A stretch of DNA of 64,000 nt from Acidaminobacter sp. (GTDB lineage Bacteria; Bacillota_A; Clostridia; Peptostreptococcales; Acidaminobacteraceae): the NCBI GenBank assembly GCA_009881125.1, contig WXFH01000019.1, positions 200,727 through 264,726 of the forward strand. The letters are read 5' to 3'. This document shows, one piece after another, positions 1 through 8,614 of the stretch (position 1 is its first letter; each line of letters begins with the position of its first letter). The position numbers and the translations under genes were made by a program. The notes beneath the pieces were generated by a model. That model did no database searches. It saw only the letters and a program-made list of their open reading frames with translations, and was not told the origin of the DNA.

Positions 1-1
1 C

Positions 2-514
2 AAACAGACCTTTGTGACAGAAAAGGAAATCAATAAGCTTGAAAAAGCAATTACTGAGTATCTTGTGAAACTATCCAACAGAAAACTGTCCGACTATGAC
101 CGCAAGGTAGTCGACGGATTGTTCAACAATATCAATGATATTGAACGTATTGGCGACCATGCGGACAACATAGCTGAGTTAGTGGTGGATGCCCTTGAAA
201 AAGGATTGCCATTCTCTGATGACTCCCGCAAGGAACTTCAGGATCTTTACGATAAATCGGCTTTGGCATTTTCAAAGGCTATGGAATCCATTGTAACTGG
301 CAACCGTGAAACCATTCAGCAGGTTTTTGACATTGAAAATGAGGTCGACAAGCTGGAGAAAATTTGCCGCAGAGGACACATTGATCGTCTTAACAACAAC
401 GATTGTAATCCTGAATCCGGCATTATCTTCCTGGATATCGTCAGTAATCTCGAGCGCGTCTCAGATCTTTCTGCCAACCTTGCCAAGGTTGTACAGGACA
501 CTTTATCCGCCTAA
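2..514 (+). CDS. Na/Pi cotransporter family protein, PhoU-domain C-terminus (5' truncated by window edge)
   Basis: The reading frame is open to the left edge of the window, and a GTG at 14 has no ribosome binding site, so this is the 3' end of a longer gene. The visible 170 residues are all helical and of PhoU type, with IERIGDHADNIAELV and a second copy NLERVSDLSANLAKVV. In NptA/YjbB-type Na+/phosphate symporters such a PhoU domain follows the membrane part, so the protein probably imports or exports phosphate at the cell membrane. A stand-alone PhoU protein is less likely, because the two helical-bundle signatures sit at the extreme C-terminus as they do in the symporters. The gene ends just before a strong terminator. 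Confidence 0.75.
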   Translation, partial: KQTFVTEKEINKLEKAITEYLVKLSNRKLSDYDRKVVDGLFNNINDIERIGDHADNIAELVVDALEKGLPFSDDSRKELQDLYDKSALAFSKAMESIVTGNRETIQQVFDIENEVDKLEKICRRGHIDRLNNNDCNPESGIIFLDIVSNLERVSDLSANLAKVVQDTLSA

Positions 515-560
515 GAATTTCGGCCCTGACGGTCAACAAAATTGGTCATAAGATAATTAA

Positions 561-610
561 AAGGCTGTCTGCAAAAATGAGTCGATACCATTTTTGCAGA
601 CAGTCTTTTC
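561..610 (+). terminator. Intrinsic terminator after the PhoU-domain gene
   Basis: A stem of about 18 bp (563-580 with 588-605, one G-T pair) with a 7-nt loop is followed by TTTT. It lies between the plus-strand PhoU-domain gene and the convergent DUF2161 gene. The matching A-run on the left flank means it may also end transcripts from the minus strand. Confidence 0.8.
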
Positions 611-639
611 GCGTGCAGGTTAAGTGAGTCAGGGCGTCT

Positions 640-1371
640 CTAAACTGTTGAATCCTCTATGTAAGCAGCCTCTAAGGCTTCGAAGGCATCCGCCAGCGGT
701 TTGTACAATTTCAATGCATGTTCTCCTTCAGCTGTCAAAGCATAGATACGGTCTTTGGATTTGGAGAACCAGCCGTAGTAATTTGAGTTCAGAATGCTGG
801 TTGTTTTTTTGGGGTGTGCCCCGTTTGTTTTAAGGGATGCGGTAGACTGAGGACCATTTTTTCTGATCAAATAGGCTATAAAAAGAGCTGCTTCCCGATA
901 GGCTGTTACCAGAGGTACACCGGTACTCCCGGCAATGTTGAGATCCAGGCTTCGGCTTGAGAACTCCTTCTCCAGGGCGGTTCTCTTCCTGGAGGACTGA
1001 CGTTTGGGTTTGATGGATTCGGGGATCAGTGCTTCTTCCACCATGTAAGTGCTGCCTGTTTTGCTGACCAGAATAAGTCCAAGGTTAAGCTGCTTAAGGA
1101 CATTGATTTTAGACTTCCATATTTTATCCTGTTTGAAATTATTCGGCTTGGGTATGCTCACATAGACAGCGTCAGCATAACTTTGGCGCTCCACCGCCTG
1201 GGCGAGAAGATCAAAGGAAAGGTGCCGCTTCATCTCAATTATGTAGATTAAGTCATTCTTTTTCGCGACGAGATCGCAGGATCTGACCTCGGAGCGGACG
1301 TCGAAGCCAAGGTCGTCGAGATGCTGACGCAGGGGTTCGTAAAGCTCGCGTTCGTATTGAATTTTGTCCAT
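640..1371 (-). CDS. DUF2161-type putative PD-(D/E)XK phosphodiesterase
   Basis: This 243-residue protein carries a PD-(D/E)XK-like core near its N-terminus. The Asp of RSCDLVAKKND is followed about 11 residues later by IIEMKRH, giving the D...ExK arrangement, and then the helix QAVERQSYAD. This is the layout of the DUF2161 family, whose substrate is not established. The C-terminal third (TSILNSNYYGWFSKSKDRIYALTAEGEHAL) looks like a winged helix and may bind DNA. I chose the ATG at 1371 rather than the one 18 bases upstream, because GGAAGGGGTG sits 6 bases before it. It is convergent with the preceding gene and stands alone. Nuclease activity is inferred. Confidence 0.65.
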   Translation of the reverse strand: MDKIQYERELYEPLRQHLDDLGFDVRSEVRSCDLVAKKNDLIYIIEMKRHLSFDLLAQAVERQSYADAVYVSIPKPNNFKQDKIWKSKINVLKQLNLGLILVSKTGSTYMVEEALIPESIKPKRQSSRKRTALEKEFSSRSLDLNIAGSTGVPLVTAYREAALFIAYLIRKNGPQSTASLKTNGAHPKKTTSILNSNYYGWFSKSKDRIYALTAEGEHALKLYKPLADAFEALEAAYIEDSTV

Positions 1372-1495
1372 TGTGGGCACCCCTTCCATCGGCTAAAAAA
1401 AATCTTTTAAAAGTTCAAGCATCAAAATTATATCACATTGCAGAAAATTGTTGCAATGCAAGGGGAAACCAAGGCTGTTGACTGGAGGTGCGGAA

Positions 1496-2803
1496 ATGTG
1501 GAATAGACGTCGTTTGATTGTGATATCTTTTGATGGGCTTGCTGATCAGGATTTTGAGACTGTTTCGGCTATGCCTGCCTTTGGCAGGCTGATTAACAGA
1601 GCGGCATGGCATAAAAGTGTTGAAAGCATTTATCCTTCGCTGACTTATCCCGCTCACGCCACAATTGTGACAGGGCGGCTGCCCAAAGATCACGGCATTG
1701 TGAACAATACGCTTTTTCAACCGGGGAGACCGTCGCCGGACTGGTTTTGGAGTCGTCGTTACCTAATGGGAGATACAATTTACGACGCGGCGGCCAGGGC
1801 GGGGATGAGGACAGCGGCTTTGCTTTGGCCGGTGACAGCCGGAGCCGGAATTCACTACAACATGCCTGAAGTCCTGGCCAACCGTCCCTGGGAAAATCAG
1901 ATTCTGGTTTCTCTTAGGTCCGGATCTCCCGGTTACCAGTTCGAGATGAATCGAAGGTTCGGGAAACTCAGACATGGCACAGATCAGCCGGCGCTGGACC
2001 ATTTCACCCATCAGTCGCTCATGGCGACTTTGGAAGAGAAACGACCTGACCTGATTCTGGTCCACTACACGGATCTTGACTCCCAGCGTCACGATTATGG
2101 ATTCAATTCCAAAATGGCCGCTGAAGCATTGAAACGTCATGACCGCAGGCTGGGAGATATTTTGGATTGGATTGAGAACCAGCCGGATTCCGAAGTCTAT
2201 GGCATCTGCGTACTGGGGGACCACAGCAGCCTGGATGTGGAGCGCGTCGTTAATCTGAATCCCCTTTTTATTGAAAGAGGATTGATTCAGCTGGACCATA
2301 AAGGGCGCCTCAAGGATTACAGGGCGCTGATGAAATCTGCGGATGGCTCAGCGTATCTCTATGTCAAAGGTCCTGAGCTGGAGCACGTCAAAGCCCATGT
2401 GAGAAAGATCGTCGAAGATTTTGCCCGGGAAGAGGAGGCCATTGAGGCGATTTATCACCACAGAGAAATTATGGCGTTTGGCGCAGATCCAGGCGCGTAT
2501 CTTATGCTGGAAGCTTCAAAAGGATATTATTTCAATGATCGCTTGGAAGCCGCAGATCCGGTTGAGGAAATTACTGACCTGACGGTGAGGGGAGAGCCTT
2601 TCTATCACTGGAATACCCATGGCTTCTCACCGCTGAAGCCAAAATACAACACAGTTTGGATCATGGCTGGAGACGGAATAAAGGCGGGAGAAATTACTAC
2701 GCCTATGTCACTGTTGGATGAAGCGCCGACATTTGCCGGCTGGCTTGGGGTTGAACTGGAAGGTGCTGTCAGAGGCCCGCTCTCGTGTCTTGAATCAGAG
2801 TAA
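1496..2803 (+). CDS. Alkaline phosphatase-superfamily phosphodiesterase (nucleotide pyrophosphatase type)
   Basis: The 435-residue product begins with LIVISFDGLADQDF and continues with the PSLTYPAHATIVTGRLPKDHGI block. These supply the metal-binding Asp and the catalytic Thr of type I phosphodiesterase/nucleotide pyrophosphatases. Later, LVHYTDLDSQRHDYG and CVLGDHSSLDV provide further metal ligands, as does NTHGFSP near the end. Such enzymes hydrolyse phosphodiester or pyrophosphate bonds of nucleotides or lipid head groups. No signal peptide is visible, so the enzyme is probably cytosolic. The start at 1496 is set by TGGAGGTG 8 bases upstream; the frame runs further 5' but without a binding site. 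The true substrate cannot be read from the sequence. Confidence 0.8.
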   Translation: MWNRRRLIVISFDGLADQDFETVSAMPAFGRLINRAAWHKSVESIYPSLTYPAHATIVTGRLPKDHGIVNNTLFQPGRPSPDWFWSRRYLMGDTIYDAAARAGMRTAALLWPVTAGAGIHYNMPEVLANRPWENQILVSLRSGSPGYQFEMNRRFGKLRHGTDQPALDHFTHQSLMATLEEKRPDLILVHYTDLDSQRHDYGFNSKMAAEALKRHDRRLGDILDWIENQPDSEVYGICVLGDHSSLDVERVVNLNPLFIERGLIQLDHKGRLKDYRALMKSADGSAYLYVKGPELEHVKAHVRKIVEDFAREEEAIEAIYHHREIMAFGADPGAYLMLEASKGYYFNDRLEAADPVEEITDLTVRGEPFYHWNTHGFSPLKPKYNTVWIMAGDGIKAGEITTPMSLLDEAPTFAGWLGVELEGAVRGPLSCLESE

Positions 2804-2896
2804 GTTGTTGGAATTCTCAAGTACATAAGAAATTTGCCGTGCGCCGCTGATTCTGTCATTTGGAGTTGAAAGGAATTGAGAGAGAGGGGATCGCCT

Positions 2897-4153
2897 ATGA
2901 TGAAGCTGACAAAGATAGAAAAAAGCTGGGCGCTTTATGACTGGGCCAACAGCGCCTATAGTATGACCATTACATCCACCATCATGCCGCTCTATTTCAA
3001 AATGGTGTTTGAAGATGTGGGGTCGGCGACGACGTCAACCGCTTACTGGGGCTACGCCAATTCAATTGCGACGCTGTTTTTGGCGATGCTGGCGCCGGTG
3101 CTGGGTACAATTGCAGATTATATGGGGCTTAAAAAGCGATTTTTTGTGACTTTCGTACTGATTGGAATCGCAGCGACGGCATTTTTGTCGCTCATTCCCG
3201 AGTCCTATTGGTGGGGGCTGTTGGTGGTCTACATATTGACGGCGATTGGTTTCTCCGGGGCGAATGTATTCTATGATGCCTTTTTGGTGGATATCACGCC
3301 GGCTGAACGCATGGACCGCGTCTCAACAACGGGGTTCGCAATGGGCTATATAGGAAGCACGATCCCTTTCATCCTGTGCATGGCGGTAGTTGTAGGTTCC
3401 CAGATGGGCTGGCTGCCATTGTCCATTGGGGCAGCGTTTAGAATTTCCTTCATCATCACTGCGATTTGGTGGGGCGTGTTTACCATACCGCTCATCAAAA
3501 ATGTCCGCCAGGTCCACGGTATACCCATTGAGTCAAAACCCGTCTCGAGAAGCTTCAAGCGGATTGCGAAGACCTTTTCCAACATCAAAGCGCACAAAAA
3601 CTTGTTTACCTTCCTGATTGCCTACTTCTTCTACATAGATGGCGTGGATACCATTATTAAAATGGCGACCTCCTACGGCTCGGACCTGGGTATAGACGCC
3701 ATGAACCTGCTGGTCATCCTACTCGCGACGCAATTTGTGGCGTTCCCCTTCGCGCTGCTCTATGGCAAGCTGGCAGAACGGTTCGGCTGTAAAAGAATGC
3801 TGTTTGTTGGCATAATTACATATACTGTGATTTGTATTTACGCCTACTTCCTGGATTCAGTCCTGGATTTCTGGATTCTGGCCATGATGGTGGGAACGTC
3901 TCAGGGCGGGATTCAAGCACTCAGCCGTTCCTATTTTGGAAAGCTGGTACCAAAGGAACAGGCCAATGAATTTTTTGGCTTCTACAATATCTTTGGTAAG
4001 TTTGCCGCGATCATGGGACCATTTCTCGTCGGCTTTGTGACTCAAATGACCGGGCGTACCAACAACGGCGTTTTCAGCATCATTTTGCTGTTTATCATTG
4101 GGGGCATATTACTCATGAGAGTGCCGGACGTTGATGAGGCAAAAGCCGCATAG
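2897..4153 (+). CDS. MFS transporter of the UMF1/Atg22-like family
   Basis: This 418-residue integral membrane protein has about twelve hydrophobic segments. The N-terminal signature KSWALYDWANSAYSMTITST is characteristic of the UMF1 (Atg22-like) branch of the major facilitator superfamily, which is thought to export amino acids or other small metabolites. The short loop IADYMGLKKRFF corresponds to the MFS motif between helices 2 and 3, and YGKLAERFGCKRML repeats it in the second half. Translation most likely starts at ATG 2897 after GAGAGAGGGGA, not at the TTG 21 bases upstream. It follows the phosphodiesterase gene by 93 bases, so the two may be cotranscribed. A terminator follows at 4216. 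Confidence 0.8.
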   Translation: MMKLTKIEKSWALYDWANSAYSMTITSTIMPLYFKMVFEDVGSATTSTAYWGYANSIATLFLAMLAPVLGTIADYMGLKKRFFVTFVLIGIAATAFLSLIPESYWWGLLVVYILTAIGFSGANVFYDAFLVDITPAERMDRVSTTGFAMGYIGSTIPFILCMAVVVGSQMGWLPLSIGAAFRISFIITAIWWGVFTIPLIKNVRQVHGIPIESKPVSRSFKRIAKTFSNIKAHKNLFTFLIAYFFYIDGVDTIIKMATSYGSDLGIDAMNLLVILLATQFVAFPFALLYGKLAERFGCKRMLFVGIITYTVICIYAYFLDSVLDFWILAMMVGTSQGGIQALSRSYFGKLVPKEQANEFFGFYNIFGKFAAIMGPFLVGFVTQMTGRTNNGVFSIILLFIIGGILLMRVPDVDEAKAA

Positions 4154-4215
4154 AGAGTGAGGCGCCAGATGCCCGTGGTGAGCGGGGTCAGGCTGGACAA
4201 TCTCAATGTCACATG

Positions 4216-4247
4216 AAAAAGGCACGCCGCGAGGTGTGCCTTTTTAA
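4216..4247 (+). terminator. Intrinsic terminator after the MFS gene
   Basis: AAAAAGGCACGCC pairs with GGTGTGCCTTTTT across a 4-nt loop, giving a T-run on the plus strand. Because the flanks are A5 and T5 it can also serve the convergent gene on the minus strand. Confidence 0.85.
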
Positions 4248-4306
4248 GTGGGTGGTATTTTATTGGTTTGTGCGGGAAATGAAATCAATGTTATGTATCA
4301 GCGACA

Positions 4307-4981
4307 TTAAAAGATGTCATCCTGATTTCTGTATTTAATCATGATTTCTTTGAAAATTTCGCCGTTGCTGGGCGGTGTAAAGGTTATGGCGTTCGCACCG
4401 GCTTCGATGGTTCTCAAAATATCTTCCTCAGTCGGTCCGCCTGTTGCGATTATTGGCATCTCAGGATACTTTTGACGGATCATTCGGACGATCTCAGCGG
4501 TCTTCGACGCGCCGGACACATTCAGGATGGTGGCACCGGCGTTAATTCTGGCTTCAATGTCTGTTTTTTCGGAGACTACCGTGACGACAACGGGAATGTC
4601 TATTCGATCTCGAAGTGCTCTAATGATCTCATTTGTGGTTGGTGCGTTGACGACGACGCCCATGGCCCCTTGAAATTCAGCATCCATGGCGAGATTTATG
4701 ACGCGCTTCCCCGTTGTTGTACCGCCGCCGACACCGCTGAAGACAGGCACATCTGACGCCGTAATGATGGCGTGAGTAATGACGGGCTGAGGTGTGAAGG
4801 GATAGACGGCGATCACGGCATCCGCATTACAATTTTTGATGATAGCCACATCTGTTGAGAAAACAAGCGATTTAATGCGTTTCCCAAAGATTTTGATCCC
4901 GCTGACTTTGTATATGGCTTCCGGGACTTTTATTATATGCTTTCTCAAATTTCCCTGTATTTCAGGAACGAATTCTTTCAT
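4307..4981 (-). CDS. Small TIM-barrel protein (ThiG/HisF-like fold, function unassigned)
   Basis: The 224-residue protein alternates short hydrophobic strands and helices in the way of a (beta/alpha)8 barrel. It has glycine-rich phosphate-binding-type turns at VFSGVGGGTTTGKRV, ILNVSGASK and IIATGGPTEEDILRTIEAGANAITF. The last of these is the classic strand-7/strand-8 phosphate-gripper pattern seen in ThiG, TrpC and HisA/HisF. Databases often label such clostridial proteins simply as hydrolase; nothing here proves a reaction. It stands alone between convergent and divergent neighbours and has AAAGGGGATGCATC ahead of its ATG. It is not part of the his operon 9 kb away. Confidence 0.55.
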   Translation of the reverse strand: MKEFVPEIQGNLRKHIIKVPEAIYKVSGIKIFGKRIKSLVFSTDVAIIKNCNADAVIAVYPFTPQPVITHAIITASDVPVFSGVGGGTTTGKRVINLAMDAEFQGAMGVVVNAPTTNEIIRALRDRIDIPVVVTVVSEKTDIEARINAGATILNVSGASKTAEIVRMIRQKYPEMPIIATGGPTEEDILRTIEAGANAITFTPPSNGEIFKEIMIKYRNQDDIF

Positions 4982-5117
4982 GATGCATCCCCTTTCTGGC
5001 GGTAGTTTTTTATCTTTGTATATAATCCATAAGTACAGACAGCTCGCAATATTAAAATTTTCTGATATTATTATAGCATATGGTATTTAATCAAATGAAA
5101 TATTAAGGAGGCACCTC

Positions 5118-6518
5118 ATGGAAAAAGATTTGTTGATCATAGGCGGCGGCCCAGGTGGCTACGTTGCTGCAATTCGTGCGGCTCAACTCGGTATGGATGT
5201 CGCGCTTGTCGAAGCGGACCGGCTTGGCGGCACGTGTCTGAACCGCGGCTGTATTCCGACCAAAGCCCTTTATGCCAACGCTCAGCTCATGGATAAGTTT
5301 GCCCACGCAGAAAGCTTTGGCATTACCGTGGATGGTTACAAAATGGATATGGGTCGTGTCATGGACCGTAAAGCCAGTGTTGTTGACCAGCTGGTAAAAG
5401 GAACGGACAAAGTCGTGGAAGACAACGGCGTACTGATCATGAGAGGCTTCGCTGCCTTTAAGAGCGCCGAGGCCGTTGAGGTAAAACTGCATGACGGTAC
5501 GACAGAACTGGTCAAGGCCAAACATATCATTATTGCCACAGGCTCAGTGCCTTCATCACCGCCGGTTCCGGGCAATGACTTGCCTGGGGTCATAGACAGC
5601 GATCAATTGCTTGAGCTCAGAGAGCTTCCAAAGCGCATGGTTGTTGCGGGCAGCGGCGTTATAGGCATGGAATTCGCTTCTATCTACAATTCTTTTGGCT
5701 CTGAAGTCACGGTCATTTCATCGACCCTACTGAAGCGCATTGACAAGGATATTGTCAAGCGACTTCCGCCAATTCTGAAGAAGCGCGGACTTAAGCTGCA
5801 TGACGGCGCGCGCGCCAAAGAGATTAAAAAGACAGAGACCGGGCTTTTAATGATTGCCACTAACAAAAAAGGTGAGACCATTGAGGTTGAAGCAGACGTT
5901 ATTTTGATGGCAGTTGGCAGAAGAGCGTTTGTGGATGGTCTCAACCTCGAAGCTGCCGGCGTCATTTTTGACGGCACCGGAATCCCGGTAGACAACAAGT
6001 TTCAGACGAATGTACCAAACATCTATGCTATTGGAGATGTACTGGGCGGCGTCATGCTGGCTCACGTGGCGTCCCATCACGGCATTGCCTGTGTTGAAGC
6101 CATTGTAACGGGTGAAGCGCCTAAGCACGGATCCACAGTTCCGGACTGTATCTTTATTGACCCTCAGATTGCCTACGCAGGTCTTACGGAAGAGCAGGCA
6201 GTGGCTAAAGGCTGCGAGATTAAAACCGGAAAATTTAATTTCGTCGCAAACGGAAAAGCATTGTCCATGGGTGAAACGGACGGCTTTGTCAAAGTGATCG
6301 CGGATGCGTCCACACTGAAAATTCTTGGCGTGCACATCATGGGACCTCACGCTTCGGATTTGATTCACGAGGCTTCGCTGGCAATCGATCAGCATATGGA
6401 TGTCCATGCGATCGGACAATCCATTCACGCCCATCCAACTCTGGCGGAAGCGCTTCATGAAGCCGTACTCAATGTCACGGACTCTGCGATTCATATTTCA
6501 CCGACTAAAAAGAAATAA
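5118..6518 (+). CDS. lpdA: Dihydrolipoyl dehydrogenase (solitary copy)
   Basis: The 466-residue flavoprotein oxidises protein-bound dihydrolipoamide with NAD+. It opens with the FAD-binding LIIGGGPGGYVAAIRAAQLG, followed by the redox-active disulfide in GGTCLNRGCIPTKAL (residues about 35-49). A second Rossmann segment, VVAGSGVIGMEFASIY, binds NAD. YAIGDVLGG completes the FAD site, and the C-terminal HAHPTLAEALHEAVL supplies the His-Glu catalytic pair. The start follows TAAGGAGGCACCTC closely. No E2, lipoate-protein ligase or glycine-cleavage gene lies beside it, so its partner complex is encoded elsewhere. A terminator follows directly. Confidence 0.93.
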   Translation: MEKDLLIIGGGPGGYVAAIRAAQLGMDVALVEADRLGGTCLNRGCIPTKALYANAQLMDKFAHAESFGITVDGYKMDMGRVMDRKASVVDQLVKGTDKVVEDNGVLIMRGFAAFKSAEAVEVKLHDGTTELVKAKHIIIATGSVPSSPPVPGNDLPGVIDSDQLLELRELPKRMVVAGSGVIGMEFASIYNSFGSEVTVISSTLLKRIDKDIVKRLPPILKKRGLKLHDGARAKEIKKTETGLLMIATNKKGETIEVEADVILMAVGRRAFVDGLNLEAAGVIFDGTGIPVDNKFQTNVPNIYAIGDVLGGVMLAHVASHHGIACVEAIVTGEAPKHGSTVPDCIFIDPQIAYAGLTEEQAVAKGCEIKTGKFNFVANGKALSMGETDGFVKVIADASTLKILGVHIMGPHASDLIHEASLAIDQHMDVHAIGQSIHAHPTLAEALHEAVLNVTDSAIHISPTKKK

Positions 6519-6540
6519 CTGTGATCTGAAGAGGGCTGTG

Positions 6541-6584
6541 AAAATGGCGCACCGGAGGAGTTTGGGATGGTGCGCCGTTTTTTA
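6541..6584 (+). terminator. Intrinsic terminator after lpdA
   Basis: GGCGCACC (6546-6553) pairs with GGTGCGCC (6569-6576) and is followed by GTTTTTTAT. It separates lpdA from the sigma-54 activator gene. Confidence 0.88.
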
Positions 6585-6609
6585 TAATGACAAACTGGAG
6601 AGTTAAAAA

Positions 6610-8367
6610 GTGGGGATGGCCATGCGGGCAGAGACATTAGGAAAATTGCTTACGCCATTTGGAGCCGGTATTATTGTACTGGACGATAAGCAGCGTCTAT
6701 TATGGATGAACCAAGCCGTTAAAACGTTTTTTGACACGACCGGGAGAACGTTTAAGGAATTTTTTCCATACGAGATTGACCTGACCGTTGATCAGGTGGT
6801 GACATTGCATGATCCGGAGGGGCATCAGTACCTGATTAGCGTGACAAAAATAATTGACGCTAATCCGTGTCATACGGTCATCAGCCTTCAGAGGCCCAGT
6901 GATTTTAATTATTCTGCCACAAAGAGTTATTGTCTTGAGACAGCGCTGGATCAAATCAATGATGGTGTGGTTATTTCTGATTTTGAGGGAAAAATCGTAC
7001 TCTACAATCGCGCAATGGAGCAGCTTGAAGAACGCAACCGCAGTGAAATGGTTGGGAAATTCATATGGGATGCATATGGATATAAGGATCCGGCCCAGTC
7101 GGAGCATCGTCAGGTATTCAATAGTGCTGCGCCGCTGCTGGATCGTTTTAGCGCTCATGTCTATAAAAATGGCAGGCCGCTCTTTACATCCTACAGTACT
7201 TTTCCTCTTGTGAAAGATGGCGAGCGATTAGGTGTCTTCTCAATTTGCAGAAATGACACTAAGCTCAGGGAGCTATTGGATGAAACCATTGAATTGAAAA
7301 AACGCTTTTTTGCTGCCCGAGAGGCTGAGGATGCCGCCGGTATGCTTCCGTCAAAGCCGCATGATTTCACTTCTCTGCGAACGCCGCTTAATAATGGCAC
7401 ACATTATACTTTCAGCGATATTATTGGGGAAGGAAATACGACCAGAAAAACGGTGAATGAAGCCAAGGCAATGGCGGTTCTGGAGTCCAACATACTCATA
7501 ATTGGGGAGACCGGCACCGGCAAGGAGCTCTATGCGCAAAGCATCCATAACTACAGCAGCAGAGGGACGAAGCCATTTATTGGGATCAACTGTGCCGCCA
7601 TTCCCGAAACGCTGCTGGAAGGTATTCTGTTTGGCACAACGAAAGGCGCTTTTACAGGCGCTCTTGATAAATCCGGTTTATTTGAAGAAACAGGAAGCGG
7701 GACAGTATTTTTGGACGAGCTTAATTCTATGCCCATCAGTATGCAGACAAAACTGCTCAGGGTGCTGCAAGAACGGAAATTTAACCGAGTTGGCGGAACG
7801 AATCTGATCACGCTTAAATGTCGTGTGATCTGCGCCATGAATGTGGATCCCGAAATATCAATAAGAGACGGAAACCTTCGCCAGGATTTATATTTTCGGG
7901 TGGCAGGCTTAAGTCTTTACTTGCTTCCATTGAGAGAAAAGAAGGATGAATTAAAGAGCCTGATACACCATTACATCAAGAAATACAACAGCGCAGTCGG
8001 AAGAACAATCAGTAATGTGTCGGAGGAACTGAGCGCAGCGTTTCAATCCTATTCATGGCCGGGGAATATAAGGGAACTGGAGCATGTAGTCGAAAATTTA
8101 ATGGTGCGGGCCGAGGAATCAGATACAATTCTTGAGGTTGGTCACTTGCCTGATCATCTGAGACACAGATTTTCAGAGATGGTGACAGAACCATATATTG
8201 AAGCATCCCCGGACTTGAATGAGGCACTCGGCAATCTTGAGCGCTCTATCATCCAAATGGCATTGAGGCGACGAAACGGGAATCTAACAGCCGCCTCGAA
8301 GGATCTGGGGATCATCCGGCAAAGTCTGATTTACAGAATGAAACGTCTTGGCATAGAACGGCCGTAG
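6610..8367 (+). CDS. Sigma-54-dependent transcriptional activator (PAS-PAS-AAA+-Fis), probable regulator of the liv operon
   Basis: The 585-residue bacterial enhancer-binding protein has two N-terminal PAS-like segments (about residues 10-90 and 115-215). An AAA+ domain follows with Walker A GETGTGKE near residue 298, the sigma-54-contacting loop GAFTGA near 347, and Walker B-type VFLDELNS. A Fis-type helix-turn-helix ends the protein (NLTAASKDLGIIRQSLIYRMKRLG). The intact GAFTGA shows it should activate RNA polymerase carrying sigma-54. The PAS input suggests an intracellular ligand; there is no receiver domain. The downstream gap holds three 17-bp palindromic sites and a -24/-12 promoter for livK. 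GTG 6610 follows GGAG by 9 bases; ATGs at 6616 and 6622 are alternatives. Confidence 0.88.
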   Translation: MGMAMRAETLGKLLTPFGAGIIVLDDKQRLLWMNQAVKTFFDTTGRTFKEFFPYEIDLTVDQVVTLHDPEGHQYLISVTKIIDANPCHTVISLQRPSDFNYSATKSYCLETALDQINDGVVISDFEGKIVLYNRAMEQLEERNRSEMVGKFIWDAYGYKDPAQSEHRQVFNSAAPLLDRFSAHVYKNGRPLFTSYSTFPLVKDGERLGVFSICRNDTKLRELLDETIELKKRFFAAREAEDAAGMLPSKPHDFTSLRTPLNNGTHYTFSDIIGEGNTTRKTVNEAKAMAVLESNILIIGETGTGKELYAQSIHNYSSRGTKPFIGINCAAIPETLLEGILFGTTKGAFTGALDKSGLFEETGSGTVFLDELNSMPISMQTKLLRVLQERKFNRVGGTNLITLKCRVICAMNVDPEISIRDGNLRQDLYFRVAGLSLYLLPLREKKDELKSLIHHYIKKYNSAVGRTISNVSEELSAAFQSYSWPGNIRELEHVVENLMVRAEESDTILEVGHLPDHLRHRFSEMVTEPYIEASPDLNEALGNLERSIIQMALRRRNGNLTAASKDLGIIRQSLIYRMKRLGIERP

Positions 8368-8383
8368 AAGACTGGACCATTAT

Positions 8384-8400
8384 CGTATAAAAATTGTACG
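8384..8400. promoter_or_regulatory. Probable activator-binding palindrome 1 (UAS)
   Basis: CGTATAAAAATTGTACG has arms CGTATA and TGTACG that match at 5 of 6 positions across a 5-nt spacer. It is the same length and design as the perfect site at 8449 and lies about 160 bp upstream of the -24 element, a normal enhancer distance. Confidence 0.6.
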
Positions 8401-8405
8401 CGGAG

Positions 8406-8422
8406 CGTATAAATTTTATTGT
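8406..8422. promoter_or_regulatory. Degenerate middle activator site
   Basis: CGTATAAATTTTATTGT keeps the left arm CGTATA exactly, but the right arm is poor. Its centre is 22 bp from the first site and 43 bp from the third, close to two and four helical turns, so all three would face the same side of the DNA. Confidence 0.4.
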
Positions 8423-8448
8423 TGAGATTACCCTTTGCATCGCTGTAG

Positions 8449-8465
8449 CGTATAAAAAATATACG
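8449..8465. promoter_or_regulatory. Probable activator-binding palindrome 2 (perfect UAS)
   Basis: CGTATAAAAAATATACG is a perfect inverted repeat with 6-bp arms around an A5 spacer. It is centred about 97 bp upstream of the -24 GG and is the best candidate site for the Fis-type helix-turn-helix of the activator encoded just upstream. Confidence 0.65.
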
Positions 8466-8552
8466 TTATGCGATGCTTTCTGTTTTTTGCGAAAGTTACC
8501 TCACCTTCTCATTTTCCCCGATTGTTGCACTTGTTTGGAAATAGAAACAACA

Positions 8553-8568
8553 TGGCATATAAATTGCA
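8553..8568 (+). promoter_or_regulatory. Sigma-54 (-24/-12) promoter of livK
   Basis: TGGCATATAAATTGCA matches the sigma-54 consensus TGGCAC-N5-TTGCA at all but one position. The GG (8554-8555) and GC (8566-8567) are exactly 12 bp apart. Transcription would start near 8578, about 37 bases before the livK ATG. No sigma-A type promoter of comparable quality is visible in the gap. Confidence 0.8.
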
Positions 8569-8614
8569 TTAGAACTATATGCAACTATTCAATTAGGATT
8601 GGGGAGGAACGATT

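Noticed and set aside
1433..1720. Minus-strand frames overlapping the phosphodiesterase gene
   Set aside because: They are shadows of the strong plus-strand gene. The same holds for the many antisense frames over his, liv, lon and glp genes.
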